Shown piece after piece: positions 32,504 through 41,278 of a stretch of 47,459 nucleotides of DNA. A program made the translations under genes and the position numbers. The notes below the pieces were generated by a model. That model searched no databases. It was not told the DNA's origin and saw nothing but the letters and a program-made list of their open reading frames with translations. Source of the stretch: an uncultured Ruminococcus sp. GTDB taxonomy: Bacteria; Bacillota; Clostridia; Oscillospirales; Ruminococcaceae. The stretch spans positions 1 to 47,459 of the forward strand of contig CAJTWQ010000011.1 of the NCBI GenBank assembly GCA_910579835.1, in the 5' to 3' direction. How positions within the stretch are numbered: position 1 is the first letter of the stretch; every line of letters starts with the position of its first letter.

Positions 32504-32692
32504 ATGGTAATAATAATTGCACGGCTTCTGAAAACAACTCAGCCGCAGTATTCACGCTATGAAACAGGAGAAAGGGAGCTTCCGATACGTCATCTTGTTA
32601 CACTCGCAGATTTTTATGCAGATTTTTATAATGTATCCGCCGACTATATTCTTGGAAGAACCAATGACAAAACGTTTTACGGTAAAATATAA
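32504..32692 (+). pseudogene. Decayed XRE-type helix-turn-helix regulator
   Basis: The frame reads ARLLKTTQPQYSRYETGERE and then LPIRHLVTLADFY, the recognition-helix half of an XRE regulator that normally begins with about 20 more residues. The N-terminal half is absent. A perfect tandem 12-bp duplication (GCAGATTTTTAT at 32606-32617 and again at 32618-32629) turns the usual ADFYNVSADYILGRTN into ADFYADFYNVS. There is no convincing ribosome-binding site before the ATG at 32504. A terminator hairpin follows the stop codon. It is probably a remnant, although the remaining 62 residues are open. Confidence 0.6.
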
Positions 32693-32694
32693 AG

Positions 32695-32731
32695 AAACCT
32701 GTCCGCATGAAAATTATACGGACAGGTTTTT
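32695..32731. terminator. Terminator
   Basis: AAACCTGTCCG (32695-32705) pairs with CGGACAGGTTT (32719-32729), an 11-bp perfect stem followed by T residues on the plus strand. It lies between the HTH remnant and the convergent membrane-anchored gene. Confidence 0.85.
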
Positions 32732-32747
32732 ATAATATTGTTTTATG

Positions 32748-33359
32748 TTACTCTCTGCGTGCCTTGTTAATATCTTTGCTGAGCATTTCCAGTTCTGATG
32801 CGCTGACTTCGGCAATTTTCCAGCCTTCACCTTTGATTTTTACGGCGCACACTATCAGAGATTCTGTCGTTTTGCTTTTCTTATTTTTGTTCTTTTTTGT
32901 CAGCTTTATCTCAAATTCGCGTCCTTTTTCGATGTCCAGCTCTTTAGGCAGGGTATCGTATTTCTTAGCTATTTCTACGAAATAAAGCTGCGCTCCGTCA
33001 AGAGCTTCTTTTGAAAGAGTGGTTTTCTTGTTAATCTCTTTTATACTGAACTTATAATTATCTCTGATATCAGCGTTGTCATCGTTATAGCTCTCAACCA
33101 TACCATCCCATTTTTCGTCAGATTTAAGCTGATCTGCAACATAGTCAGGGAGAATCATGGAGAAATATTTTTTTCCGCCGTTTTTTCCTATTCCTGCCTT
33201 GACATACCTTTTTACAGCTCTTTTCGGGCCGGTAAAATAAATTATCAGAAGCAACATTAGGGCAACCGCTGCTACTGCTGCGATTATGCCTAAAATTAAA
33301 GGAACCCTGCTTTTTTTTGCAGCAACTTCATCGCCTGCGGTTGATTTTCTTTTTTTCAT
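32748..33359 (-). CDS. Membrane-anchored protein of unknown function
   Basis: A 203-residue protein starting MKKRKSTAGDEVAAKKSRVP. A basic cytosolic N-terminus is followed by one transmembrane segment (about 20-43, rich in Ala, Ile and Leu), then an outside domain. The domain starts GPKRAVKRYVKAGIGKNGGKKYFSMIL and holds an alpha-beta fold reminiscent of NTF2-like or DUF4878-type lipoprotein domains; this is a resemblance, not an assignment. Lys-rich stretches (KKNKNKKSK) are present. I used ATG 33359 with AAGGAG upstream; a longer reading to 33431 crosses the promoter. It has its own promoter at 33400-33428 and converges on the HTH remnant. Confidence 0.75.
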   Translation of the reverse strand: MKKRKSTAGDEVAAKKSRVPLILGIIAAVAAVALMLLLIIYFTGPKRAVKRYVKAGIGKNGGKKYFSMILPDYVADQLKSDEKWDGMVESYNDDNADIRDNYKFSIKEINKKTTLSKEALDGAQLYFVEIAKKYDTLPKELDIEKGREFEIKLTKKNKNKKSKTTESLIVCAVKIKGEGWKIAEVSASELEMLSKDINKARRE

Positions 33360-33399
33360 ATGAATTTCTCCTTCTTGTCTCCCAGTTATCTGTTCTTTA

Positions 33400-33428
33400 A
33401 TATTAACATAAATTTTTCTAATTGTCAA
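33400..33428 (-). promoter_or_regulatory. Promoter of the membrane-anchored protein gene
   Basis: On the minus strand, TTGACA (33423-33428) is followed by a 17-base spacer and TAATAT (33400-33405). It lies 41 bases before the ATG at 33359 and is back to back with the tepA-like promoter. Confidence 0.7.
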
Positions 33429-33461
33429 CAAAAAATTATAATATTAAAATATATAATTTTC

Positions 33462-33490
33462 TTGACTTTATTAAAAAAAAAGTATATAAT
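33462..33490 (+). promoter_or_regulatory. Promoter of the tepA-ftsK unit
   Basis: TTGACT at 33462-33467, a 17-base spacer rich in A, and TATAAT at 33485-33490. It lies about 130 bases before the TTG start at 33622, leaving a leader with no obvious structure. Confidence 0.75.
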
Positions 33491-33621
33491 AAAATAATGT
33501 ATACGCATCGGCAAACGGCAAATAATATAAAAAATAATTTATGACAGCGCCGAGTGCAGTAAAAGCCGGATGTTTCTTTTGCTGTGATTATATAGAGCTG
33601 TCCGGTAAGGAGCGTATACAA

Positions 33622-34329
33622 TTGAGTGAAAAAAACAATAACGATAAAACAATTACAGAGGAAAAAATAGACGAGGCAGAGCTTGCAGAAAAACTGGGAC
33701 AAACTGTTTCTCAGAACGCAAAGCATCTTATTCACTGCCTTACGGTTATTGGTCAGATAGAAGGTCATTATGTTCTCTCTGAGCAGAACAAAACTACAAA
33801 ATACGAACACATAATTCCCGCACTGGTGGCTATAGAGCAGGACAGAAGCGTGGAAGGACTGCTTATAATCCTTAATACTGTCGGCGGTGATGTGGAGGCT
33901 GGTCTTGCTATAGCCGAGCTTATTTCCGGTATGAAAACACCTACGGTTTCTCTTGTGGTGGGCGGCGGTCATTCCATCGGCGTTCCCCTTGCGGTAAGCG
34001 CGAAGCATTCCTTTATCGTTCCGAGCGCGTCTATGACTATACACCCTGTCCGAATGAACGGTACTGTTCTCGGTGTTCCCCAGACACTTTCCTACTTTGA
34101 CAAAATGCAGGATAGGATAGTAAATTTTGTTCTGAAAAACAGTAATATAAAGGAAGAGGAATTCCGTCGTCTTATGATGAACACTGAAGAACTGGTTCTT
34201 GATGTAGGAAGCGTCCTTGAGGGAGAAAAAGCGGTGGAATTTGGATTGATCGACGAGCTGGGAGGTCTCAGCGACGCTATGGAATGCCTGTACGATCTGA
34301 TTGAAAATACAGAAAAGAGATATATATGA
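33622..34329 (+). CDS. tepA: ClpP/TepA-type serine protease
   Basis: A 235-residue protein of the ClpP/crotonase-like protease group, similar to Bacillus TepA (translocation-enhancing protein). The nucleophile Ser118 is in VGGGHSIGVPL, the catalytic His141 is in SMTIHPVR, and GLIDELGG lies near the end. The N-terminal acidic stretch (ITEEKIDEAELAEK) precedes the protease domain. The start is TTG 33622 because AAGGAG lies ten bases before it. A reading from ATG 33541 has no ribosome-binding site. It overlaps nothing upstream and is followed directly by ftsK, the same order as tepA-spoIIIE in Bacillus. A role in protein export quality control or signal-peptide digestion is family-based inference. 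Confidence 0.85.
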   Translation: MSEKNNNDKTITEEKIDEAELAEKLGQTVSQNAKHLIHCLTVIGQIEGHYVLSEQNKTTKYEHIIPALVAIEQDRSVEGLLIILNTVGGDVEAGLAIAELISGMKTPTVSLVVGGGHSIGVPLAVSAKHSFIVPSASMTIHPVRMNGTVLGVPQTLSYFDKMQDRIVNFVLKNSNIKEEEFRRLMMNTEELVLDVGSVLEGEKAVEFGLIDELGGLSDAMECLYDLIENTEKRYI

Positions 34330-34418
34330 GATATATCTGCCGGCGATACCGTTCGATGATTCGTGCGGTATCGTACCGTTGGACATATACTGAAAAGAAC
34401 AAACTTACGGAGGAAAAA

Positions 34419-36953
34419 ATGGCAGAAGCTAAAAAAAATACAGGCGGAGGTGCAGCCAAATCGAAGAACGGACAGGGGGCTAAGCAGCAGACTGACCCCA
34501 AGGCAAAGACGGGAGGTTCAAAAAAGTCCGAAACAAAGCCGACCGTTTCTAACGATCAGAATCAATTCTGGTCAATAGTTCTGTTCGCCGCAGGAATACT
34601 TATCGCGATTATGACTGTTGTAAAAGGTACTGCCGGATGGCGCAGTATGCATAATATGCTGCTGGGTCTTTTTGGAGCGGCAGTTATTTTTGTTCCGATA
34701 ACGCTTATATATACCGCTGTTCTAATAGGTCTGGAAAAAAGTCAGAAAAAAGTTACCGGCAGGGCTTTCTGGGGAGTTGCAATGGCTTTCCTTTTTTCGG
34801 CGGCATTGCAGATTTTTTTTGTTGGTGAGCTTCCGGGCAGGAACTTTTGGAATCACTTTACCGTACTCTATGAAAACGGCATCGAAGTAAAGGGCGGCGG
34901 AGTAGCAAGTATTCTTATTGCAGGTCCTCTTCTTGCCGTATTCGGAGGAATGGGCGCAAAGATAATTACGGTGATAATGTTCTTTGTTTTCGGTATGCTT
35001 CTTACAGGCAGGGGTCTTATAGATTTTTTCAGGCTTCTTTTAAAGCCCTTTAAATTTATGGGAAATTGTCTTGAGGGATTTCAGAATATGCTTATGGGAG
35101 GCAATTTTGAAGACGCCTTTGATGATGACGATATTGATGACGATAAGGAAAAGCGTCAGTTTGACGCCGATATGGAAGCAATAAACATAATTGACAGCAG
35201 AAACAGGAATGTGAAATCGGGCAGAAGCGTTTCGGAGGTTAATGATGAAAATGCATCTGACGGAGACTTTCTTATGGATATTCCGTTGCCGACCGACAGT
35301 ATGATAAAGCATTATAACCAGAATACCGAGGATACTTCTGTTTCTGAAAAGGTAGCTAAATCAGCAGAAAGGGTTGATGATAACCTTGAAAAGCTTATAA
35401 CAAAAGCGGCGGAGAGTACTCCTGTTATCAGCAGTACAGTAAATCCGGCTGCGGAGGAGAAAAAAGAAGAGCCGCCTGTGGAGCAGGTGTATATTCTTCC
35501 GTCGGTAGAACTGCTTGCGTCTCCTCAGACGAGATCTAACAGCGCCGAAGCCGTTGCCGAGCTTCGCGAAAAGTCGGAAAAAATTCAGAATACACTGAAA
35601 AGCTTTGGGATCGAGGTCATGATCAAGGACATTCTCAGGGGACCGTCTATTACGCGGTATGAAATTCAGCCCGGAGCCGGCGTTAAAGTTTCCAGAATAA
35701 GAGGACTTGAGGACGATATTGCACTGAGTCTGGCGGCTATGGGCGTAAGAATCGAAGCGCCCGTTCCCGGTAAGCCTGTGGTGGGAATAGAAGTTCCTAA
35801 CATACATAAAGATACGGTAACACTCCGGGAGATACTGCAAAGCAGCGAATTCCGCAGTTCCAAGAGCAAGCTTACCTTTGCGGTAGGACGGGATATTGCA
35901 GGAAATATTATTCTGGGCGATATTACTAAAATGCCTCATGTTATTATTGCGGGAACAACAGGATCGGGAAAATCGGTCTGCACCCGTTCAATTATTATGA
36001 GCATTCTATACAACGCCCGTCCAGATGAAGTAAAACTTATTCTTATCGATCCGAAAATGGTTGAATTTAAGGTATTTGACGGGATACCTCATTTGCTTAT
36101 TCCTATTGTCATAGACGCAAAAAAAGCAGCAGGCGCACTGAACTGGGCCGTAAACGAGATGATGCGCCGATATACGATATTCTCGGAAATAGGCGCAAAC
36201 GACCTTAAATCTTACAACTACATAGCCGGGCAGGACGGGCTTGAAAAGCTGCCTCAGATTGTTGTATTTATTGACGAGCTGGCGGATATGATGCTTGTGG
36301 CAGGCAAGGAGGTAGAAGATTCTATCTGTCGTCTTGCACAGATGGGACGTGCCGCCGGAATGCATCTTGTTGTTGCAACTCAGCGACCTACCACTGATGT
36401 TATCACCGGACTTATCAAAGCCAATATTCCCAGCAGAATAGCGCTTTCCGTTATGTCGCAGGTGGATTCCAGAACGATTATCGACATGGCAGGAGCCGAT
36501 AAGCTGCTTGGTAACGGCGATATGCTCTATATGCCTATAGGAATGAACAAGCCTATAAGAGTTCAGGGCTGTTTTGCGTCAAATAAGGACATTTCAGAGA
36601 CCATTTCCTTTATAAAGAGCCAGGTTCAGGCTGTATATGACACCGCCATTACAGAGGCGGTTGACAGTTATGTTCCGCAGACGAAGGGCAGCGATAGAGA
36701 CAGTGACGGAACTGCTGCCGTTACAGACGGAGATTTTGTAGAGCGTGCAATCGAGGTCGCCGTAAATAACGGACAGCTCTCCACGACCATGCTGCAAAAG
36801 AAACTGAAGCTGGGTTATGCCAGAGCGTCGAGAATAATGGACGAGCTTGAGGAAATGGGAGTTATCGGTCCCAGCGAGGGTTCTAAGCCCAGAAGAGTTC
36901 TTATGTCAAGAATGCAGTTTGATGAGAGAAAAATGCGGATGCAGGAGAAATGA
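34419..36953 (+). CDS. ftsK: FtsK/SpoIIIE-type DNA translocase
   Basis: This hexameric ATP-driven pump moves chromosomal DNA during septation or into the forespore. The 844-residue protein has four transmembrane segments (about 50-200), then an acidic low-complexity linker (about 220-350). The motor domain carries the Walker A GTTGSGKS at 512-519 and Walker B VVFIDELADMM near 612. A winged-helix gamma domain at the C-terminus (about 770-835, LSTTMLQKKLKLGYARASRI) reads KOPS/SRS-like motifs. The ATG at 34419 has GGAGG upstream; an earlier ATG at 34326 has none. Being next to tepA matches the Bacillus spoIIIE locus. FtsK and SpoIIIE cannot be told apart from sequence alone. Confidence 0.95.
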   Translation: MAEAKKNTGGGAAKSKNGQGAKQQTDPKAKTGGSKKSETKPTVSNDQNQFWSIVLFAAGILIAIMTVVKGTAGWRSMHNMLLGLFGAAVIFVPITLIYTAVLIGLEKSQKKVTGRAFWGVAMAFLFSAALQIFFVGELPGRNFWNHFTVLYENGIEVKGGGVASILIAGPLLAVFGGMGAKIITVIMFFVFGMLLTGRGLIDFFRLLLKPFKFMGNCLEGFQNMLMGGNFEDAFDDDDIDDDKEKRQFDADMEAINIIDSRNRNVKSGRSVSEVNDENASDGDFLMDIPLPTDSMIKHYNQNTEDTSVSEKVAKSAERVDDNLEKLITKAAESTPVISSTVNPAAEEKKEEPPVEQVYILPSVELLASPQTRSNSAEAVAELREKSEKIQNTLKSFGIEVMIKDILRGPSITRYEIQPGAGVKVSRIRGLEDDIALSLAAMGVRIEAPVPGKPVVGIEVPNIHKDTVTLREILQSSEFRSSKSKLTFAVGRDIAGNIILGDITKMPHVIIAGTTGSGKSVCTRSIIMSILYNARPDEVKLILIDPKMVEFKVFDGIPHLLIPIVIDAKKAAGALNWAVNEMMRRYTIFSEIGANDLKSYNYIAGQDGLEKLPQIVVFIDELADMMLVAGKEVEDSICRLAQMGRAAGMHLVVATQRPTTDVITGLIKANIPSRIALSVMSQVDSRTIIDMAGADKLLGNGDMLYMPIGMNKPIRVQGCFASNKDISETISFIKSQVQAVYDTAITEAVDSYVPQTKGSDRDSDGTAAVTDGDFVERAIEVAVNNGQLSTTMLQKKLKLGYARASRIMDELEEMGVIGPSEGSKPRRVLMSRMQFDERKMRMQEK

Positions 36954-37051
36954 TCTGTAATTGGCGTTAGATTCCGGTATGCGGACGTATCATATGCAGC
37001 TGTGTTGACCGGCTGCACAGAGCGCTGCGCGCACCTATACAGGAGGTAAAT

Positions 37052-38968
37052 ATGTACGAGGGATTTCTTCCTACTACACAAAAAGAAATGGAAGAACTGG
37101 GAATAAAACAGTTCGATTTTATATACATAACTGGCGACGCCTATGTAGATCATCCCAGTTTCGGGGCAGCTATCGTGACGCGTCTGATCGAAGCGCTGGG
37201 ATTTACCGTAGGTATTATCTCCCAGCCCGACTGGAACAGCAGCCATGATTTTATACGTTTCGGCGCTCCGAAATATGCCTTTCTTGTAACAGCCGGAAAT
37301 ATTGATTCAATGGTTGCTCATTATACCGCCGCGAAGAGAAAACGCTCCGATGACGCTTATTCTCCAGGAGGAAAAGCAGGAAAGCGTCCCGACCGTGCGG
37401 TTATTGTCTACTGCCGGAAGCTTCGAGAGATTTTCGGTGACGTTCCCATAGCGATAGGAGGACTGGAAGCGTCTCTGCGCCGATTTGCCCATTATGATTA
37501 CTGGGATAATATAGTGCGTCCATCCGTACTCCCTGACAGCGGCGCCGATCTGCTTATGTACGGCATGGGAGAGCATCAGATAAGAGAGCTTTGCACACGT
37601 CTGGCAGCCGGCGAAAAAATAACGCAAATTCACGATATAAGGGGAACCTGCTACATGACCGAGCCGGTAAATACCCCTTTGGGAGCAGCGCAGTGTCCGT
37701 CCTTTGAACAGGTCAGCGAAAATAAGGCGGAGTATGCAAAAGCGACTAAGATACAGTATGACTGGCAGGACGAGGTCTACGGAAAAACGATAATCCAGCG
37801 GCACGGAAAAATGATGCTGGTGCAGAATCCGCCGGCGTTAAGCCTCACCACAGAGGAGCTTGATTACATATACAGCCTGCCCTACACAAGGGCAATTCAT
37901 CCGTCCTATGAGTCTCAGGGCGGCGTACCAGGAATTGAGGAGGTGCGTTTTTCTATCACTCATAACCGCGGCTGTTTTGGATACTGCAACTTCTGTTCTA
38001 TCGCTCTTCACCAGGGACGGCGAATTACCTGCCGCAGCGAGGAATCGGTGCTTGCGGAGGCGGAGAGAATTACAAAAATGCCAAATTTCAAGGGATATAT
38101 TCATGATGTAGGAGGTCCTACCGCAAACTTCCGCCACACTTCCTGCAAAAAGCAGCTTGATCATGGTTTATGTATGGGAAAGAAATGCCTTGCTCCTGAA
38201 CCATGTCCGGCTCTCATAGCGGATCACCGTGAATATCTGACAATGCTCCGGAAAATCCGAAAGGTAAAGGGTGTGAAAAAGGTATTTATCCGGTCGGGAA
38301 TACGCTATGATTATCTTATGCAGGACGAAAATGACGAGTTTATACGGGAACTGATAAAACATCATGTAAGCGGACAGCTGAAAGTTGCGCCGGAGCACTG
38401 TTCAGCTGCCGTTCTCGATAAAATGGGAAAACCGCATATAGAGGCGTACAAGACCTTTCAAAAGCGTTTTTACGAGATAACCAAGGGCATTGGAAAGGAG
38501 CAGTATCTTGTGCCGTATCTCATGTCGTCTCACCCCGGCAGTACGCTGAAAGAAGCGGTGGAGCTTGCTTTGTTCCTTAAAGAGAACAGGATACGTCCGG
38601 AACAGGTGCAGGATTTTTATCCCACGCCGGGAACAATTTCTACATGTATGTTCTATACCGGTCTCGATCCTTATACTATGAAAGAGGTATTTGTACCAAA
38701 AACTGCTAAAGAAAAGGCTATGCAGAGAGCGCTGCTGCAATACTTCCTGCCTCAGAACAGAGAGCTTGTCATTGAAGCTCTTAAAATTGCAGGCAGGCGC
38801 GATCTTATAGGTTCTTCTCCGAAGTGCCTTGTTGAAGATATTTCCGGCAGAAAGGGAGGTGACAACTCATGGCAAAGAAAAACGGAAAAGGCAGATTCAC
38901 GGCAGATGAGAAGTTCATCAAAGAGATTAAAAAGAGATTCCGGGAACAGCCGAAGGAAAAAAGGATAA
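37052..38968 (+). CDS. ygiQ: YgiQ-family radical SAM protein
   Basis: A 638-residue protein of the UPF0313/YgiQ family. The radical SAM iron-sulfur motif is CFGYCNFC, with cysteines 308, 312 and 315. The conserved N-terminal domain starts FLPTTQKEMEELGI and includes DAYVDHPSFGAAI. GGLEASLRRFAHYDYWDN and KVAPEHCSAAVLDKMGKP are further family signatures. The reaction is unknown. AGGAGG lies before the ATG. The last 33 codons are very basic and overlap the next gene by 100 bases, which suggests that the C-terminal tail is real but poorly constrained, or that a stop codon was lost. A short intergenic (98 bases) separates it from ftsK. Confidence 0.93.
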   Translation: MYEGFLPTTQKEMEELGIKQFDFIYITGDAYVDHPSFGAAIVTRLIEALGFTVGIISQPDWNSSHDFIRFGAPKYAFLVTAGNIDSMVAHYTAAKRKRSDDAYSPGGKAGKRPDRAVIVYCRKLREIFGDVPIAIGGLEASLRRFAHYDYWDNIVRPSVLPDSGADLLMYGMGEHQIRELCTRLAAGEKITQIHDIRGTCYMTEPVNTPLGAAQCPSFEQVSENKAEYAKATKIQYDWQDEVYGKTIIQRHGKMMLVQNPPALSLTTEELDYIYSLPYTRAIHPSYESQGGVPGIEEVRFSITHNRGCFGYCNFCSIALHQGRRITCRSEESVLAEAERITKMPNFKGYIHDVGGPTANFRHTSCKKQLDHGLCMGKKCLAPEPCPALIADHREYLTMLRKIRKVKGVKKVFIRSGIRYDYLMQDENDEFIRELIKHHVSGQLKVAPEHCSAAVLDKMGKPHIEAYKTFQKRFYEITKGIGKEQYLVPYLMSSHPGSTLKEAVELALFLKENRIRPEQVQDFYPTPGTISTCMFYTGLDPYTMKEVFVPKTAKEKAMQRALLQYFLPQNRELVIEALKIAGRRDLIGSSPKCLVEDISGRKGGDNSWQRKTEKADSRQMRSSSKRLKRDSGNSRRKKG

Positions 38969-39834
38969 AACTTTTAAAAATCATGATACCGCTTGCGGTT
39001 ATTGCATTGATAATCTCTTTTGCAGCCGCTAAATACCGCATGCAGGACAAACTGCTGCCGGACGACAGTCTGACGGTATGTTATATTGATGTAGGACAGG
39101 GAGATTCGGTTTTTCTCAGCGCGGGAGGAAAAAATATGCTTATCGACTGCGGAGAATCGGGAGAAACTGACGGCGTTATCAAGTTTCTTGGAAGCAAGGA
39201 TGTAAAAAAGCTTGATTACGTTGTGGCGACTCATCCGCATTCAGATCATATGGGCGGTATGTATAAAATTGTCGATAGCTTTGAGATCGGAGAGATTATC
39301 ATTCCGCATCTTGAGGGCAAAAGTATTCCGACTACAAGATATTACGAAAAGTTTCTGGATTCCTGCGAGTCAAAAGGACTTTCGCTTACGGAGGCAGAAC
39401 TGGGAAGAACTATCAAACTGGGCGATGCGGAAATTGATATTATTGCTCCGTGCAGTAAAAGCTATGACAATACCAATAATTATTCAATTGGGTTATTTGC
39501 GACTCACGGTGAAAACACATTTATTTTTACCGGAGATGCGGAGGCTATGGCTGAAAAGGAAATGATTGAATCAGGAAATCTTCGTCATGCCGACGTATAT
39601 AAGGCAGGTCATCATGGCAGCAATACTTCAAGCTCGGAGAAGTTTATGGCGGCTATAACGCCTGATTATGTGGTGATATCGTGTGGAGAAGGAAACTCAT
39701 ATGGTCATCCGAATAAAGAAACTTTGCAGACTGCCGCCGGGTATACCGACAAGATCTACCGTACCGACCTGAATGGAACGGTGATTTTTACATCAGACGG
39801 TCAGAAACTGACTGTCAGCACGGAAAAGGATTAG
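38869..39834 (+). CDS. ComEC/Rec2-like metallo-beta-lactamase-fold hydrolase
   Basis: A 321-residue protein with a short basic N-terminus, one transmembrane anchor at about 38-55 (MIPLAVIALIISFAAAK), and an extracytoplasmic metallo-beta-lactamase domain. YIDVGQGDSVFL and the metal motif THPHSDHMGG are typical of the ComEC C-terminal domain. FTGDAEAMAEKEM, KAGHHGSNTSSS and GHPNKET complete the metal sites. Free-standing versions are common in Firmicutes and may act on nucleic acids or nucleotides. GGGAGGTGACA lies just before the ATG, inside the end of ygiQ. A DUF3006 gene follows four bases after the stop, a common pairing. Confidence 0.9.
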   Translation: MAKKNGKGRFTADEKFIKEIKKRFREQPKEKRIKLLKIMIPLAVIALIISFAAAKYRMQDKLLPDDSLTVCYIDVGQGDSVFLSAGGKNMLIDCGESGETDGVIKFLGSKDVKKLDYVVATHPHSDHMGGMYKIVDSFEIGEIIIPHLEGKSIPTTRYYEKFLDSCESKGLSLTEAELGRTIKLGDAEIDIIAPCSKSYDNTNNYSIGLFATHGENTFIFTGDAEAMAEKEMIESGNLRHADVYKAGHHGSNTSSSEKFMAAITPDYVVISCGEGNSYGHPNKETLQTAAGYTDKIYRTDLNGTVIFTSDGQKLTVSTEKD

Positions 39835-39838
39835 ATAT

Positions 39839-40054
39839 ATGATTATTATTGACCGATTTGAAAATGAAAAAGCAGTCCTTGAAACAGAGGACGGAACTGA
39901 AATTATTATGCGCTGTTTTCTTCCGGCAGACGCAGAGGAGGGGGATGTTGTTATTCCCGGCGAATGCGGATATACCGTGGATCACAATGCGACAGAGGAA
40001 AGGCGGAGGGCTGTGAGTGAAAAGCTTCGCAGACTGATTGAAAAAAATGACTGA
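39839..40054 (+). CDS. DUF3006-domain protein
   Basis: A 71-residue protein, nearly all one DUF3006 domain, starting MIIIDRFENEKAVLETEDG. It is acidic in the middle (PADAEEGDVV) and basic at the end (EERRRAVSEKLRRL). The function is unknown. It begins four bases after the ComEC-like hydrolase stop codon and overlaps the next gene by eight bases. This family is often found right beside free-standing ComEC-like hydrolases, so it is probably a partner or modulator of that protein. This is an inference from gene order. Confidence 0.88.
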   Translation: MIIIDRFENEKAVLETEDGTEIIMRCFLPADAEEGDVVIPGECGYTVDHNATEERRRAVSEKLRRLIEKND

Positions 40055-41264
40055 TGTTATAATTATCGGCGCGGGAGCTGCGGGATGTATGGCTGCCGTT
40101 CAATCGGCAAGACTGGGAAAGTCCGTGACTGTCTTTGAGAAAAATGATTATACAGGACGAAAACTGAGAATTACGGGCAAGGGACGCTGCAATGTCACAA
40201 ATAATTCTTCTGTTGAGGAGCATATGAAAAATATTCCTGTTAATCCGCGCTTTCTTTACAGCTCCTATTCCGCCTTTGACGCATTTGATACAATGGCGTT
40301 CTTTGAAGAATTAGGCGTTTCACTTAAAACAGAGCGCGGCAGCCGTGTTTTTCCGGTCAGCGACAGGGCGGACGATATTGCCGATTCCCTTGACCGTGAA
40401 ATGAAACGTCTTGGGGTAAGGCTGATACAAAAACGTGTAACAGGTTTGATTTCAGAGAACGGGCGATGCTGCGGAATAATTGCCGGAAACGAGAAGTTCA
40501 GCGGAAATTCTGTGCTGATTGCCTGCGGCGGAAAATCCTATCCGAACACAGGATCGACCGGCGACGGGTACAAGCTGGCAGAATCAGCAGGGCATACCAT
40601 AACCGATATAAAGCCAAGTCTTGTTCCTCTTAAATCTCCTGATAAGTACTGTGCCGAGATGATGGGGCTGTCTCTCCGTAACGTCACTCTGACTCTTTAC
40701 GACCGTGAAAAGTCGATTTACAGCGAATTAGGTGAAATGCTTTTTACACATTTCGGTGTTTCAGGACCTCTTGTTCTCAGTGCAAGCTCCCATATCAGAG
40801 ATATGAAGCCAGATCGGTACAGCCTCAAAATAGATTTAAAGCCAGGTCTGACGGTTGAACAGCTTGATATGCGGATTCAGCGTGATTTCGGAGAGAATCT
40901 TAACCGCGACTTTGCAAACGGCATAAGAAAGCTGCTTCCGGCAAAGCTGATTCCCGTGGCGGTAAGGCTGTCGGGCATTCCGCCTGAACAGAAAGTTAAC
41001 GGAATCACCAGGGAACAGCGAAGAAAATTCGGAAATCTCATAAAGGCTTTTCCGGTGCGTATCTCCGGATTCAGACCGGTGGACGAGGCGATAATCACCA
41101 GCGGCGGTGTGTCGGTAAGGGAAATTAATCCCGGAACTATGGAATCGAAATTACTTCCGGGGCTTTTTTTCGCAGGGGAAGTTATTGACGTGGACGCTTA
41201 TACGGGAGGATTTAATTTGCAGATCGCTTTTTCTACGGCGTATACTGCGGCAATGAATATGTAA
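40047..41264 (+). CDS. NAD(P)/FAD-dependent oxidoreductase, HI0933/BaiN type
   Basis: A 405-residue flavoprotein starting MTDVIIIGAGAAGCMAAV, the FAD dinucleotide motif. FEKNDYTGRKLRITGKGRCN is characteristic of the HI0933 family, with TNNSSVEEHM after it. GGKSYPNTGSTGDGY, FTHFGVSGPLVLSAS and the C-terminal TSGGVSVREINPGTMESKL and FFAGEVIDVDAYTGGFNLQ complete the pattern. BaiN in bile-acid 7-dehydroxylating Clostridia belongs here, but most members have no known substrate. No other bai genes are nearby, so a bile-acid role is not implied. ATG 40047 overlaps the DUF3006 stop codon by eight bases. A TTG at 40038 is a less likely start. Confidence 0.9.
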   Translation: MTDVIIIGAGAAGCMAAVQSARLGKSVTVFEKNDYTGRKLRITGKGRCNVTNNSSVEEHMKNIPVNPRFLYSSYSAFDAFDTMAFFEELGVSLKTERGSRVFPVSDRADDIADSLDREMKRLGVRLIQKRVTGLISENGRCCGIIAGNEKFSGNSVLIACGGKSYPNTGSTGDGYKLAESAGHTITDIKPSLVPLKSPDKYCAEMMGLSLRNVTLTLYDREKSIYSELGEMLFTHFGVSGPLVLSASSHIRDMKPDRYSLKIDLKPGLTVEQLDMRIQRDFGENLNRDFANGIRKLLPAKLIPVAVRLSGIPPEQKVNGITREQRRKFGNLIKAFPVRISGFRPVDEAIITSGGVSVREINPGTMESKLLPGLFFAGEVIDVDAYTGGFNLQIAFSTAYTAAMNM

Positions 41265-41278
41265 TTAAGGAGAAAATT

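Noticed and set aside
33436..34386. Minus-strand frame of 316 codons opposite the tepA-like gene
   Set aside because: The plus-strand protease has clear catalytic motifs, a promoter and a ribosome-binding site; the antisense frame has none of these.
40047..41264. Bile-acid 7-dehydroxylation gene baiN
   Set aside because: The HI0933 family match is clear, but no other bai gene is present and most members have other roles.
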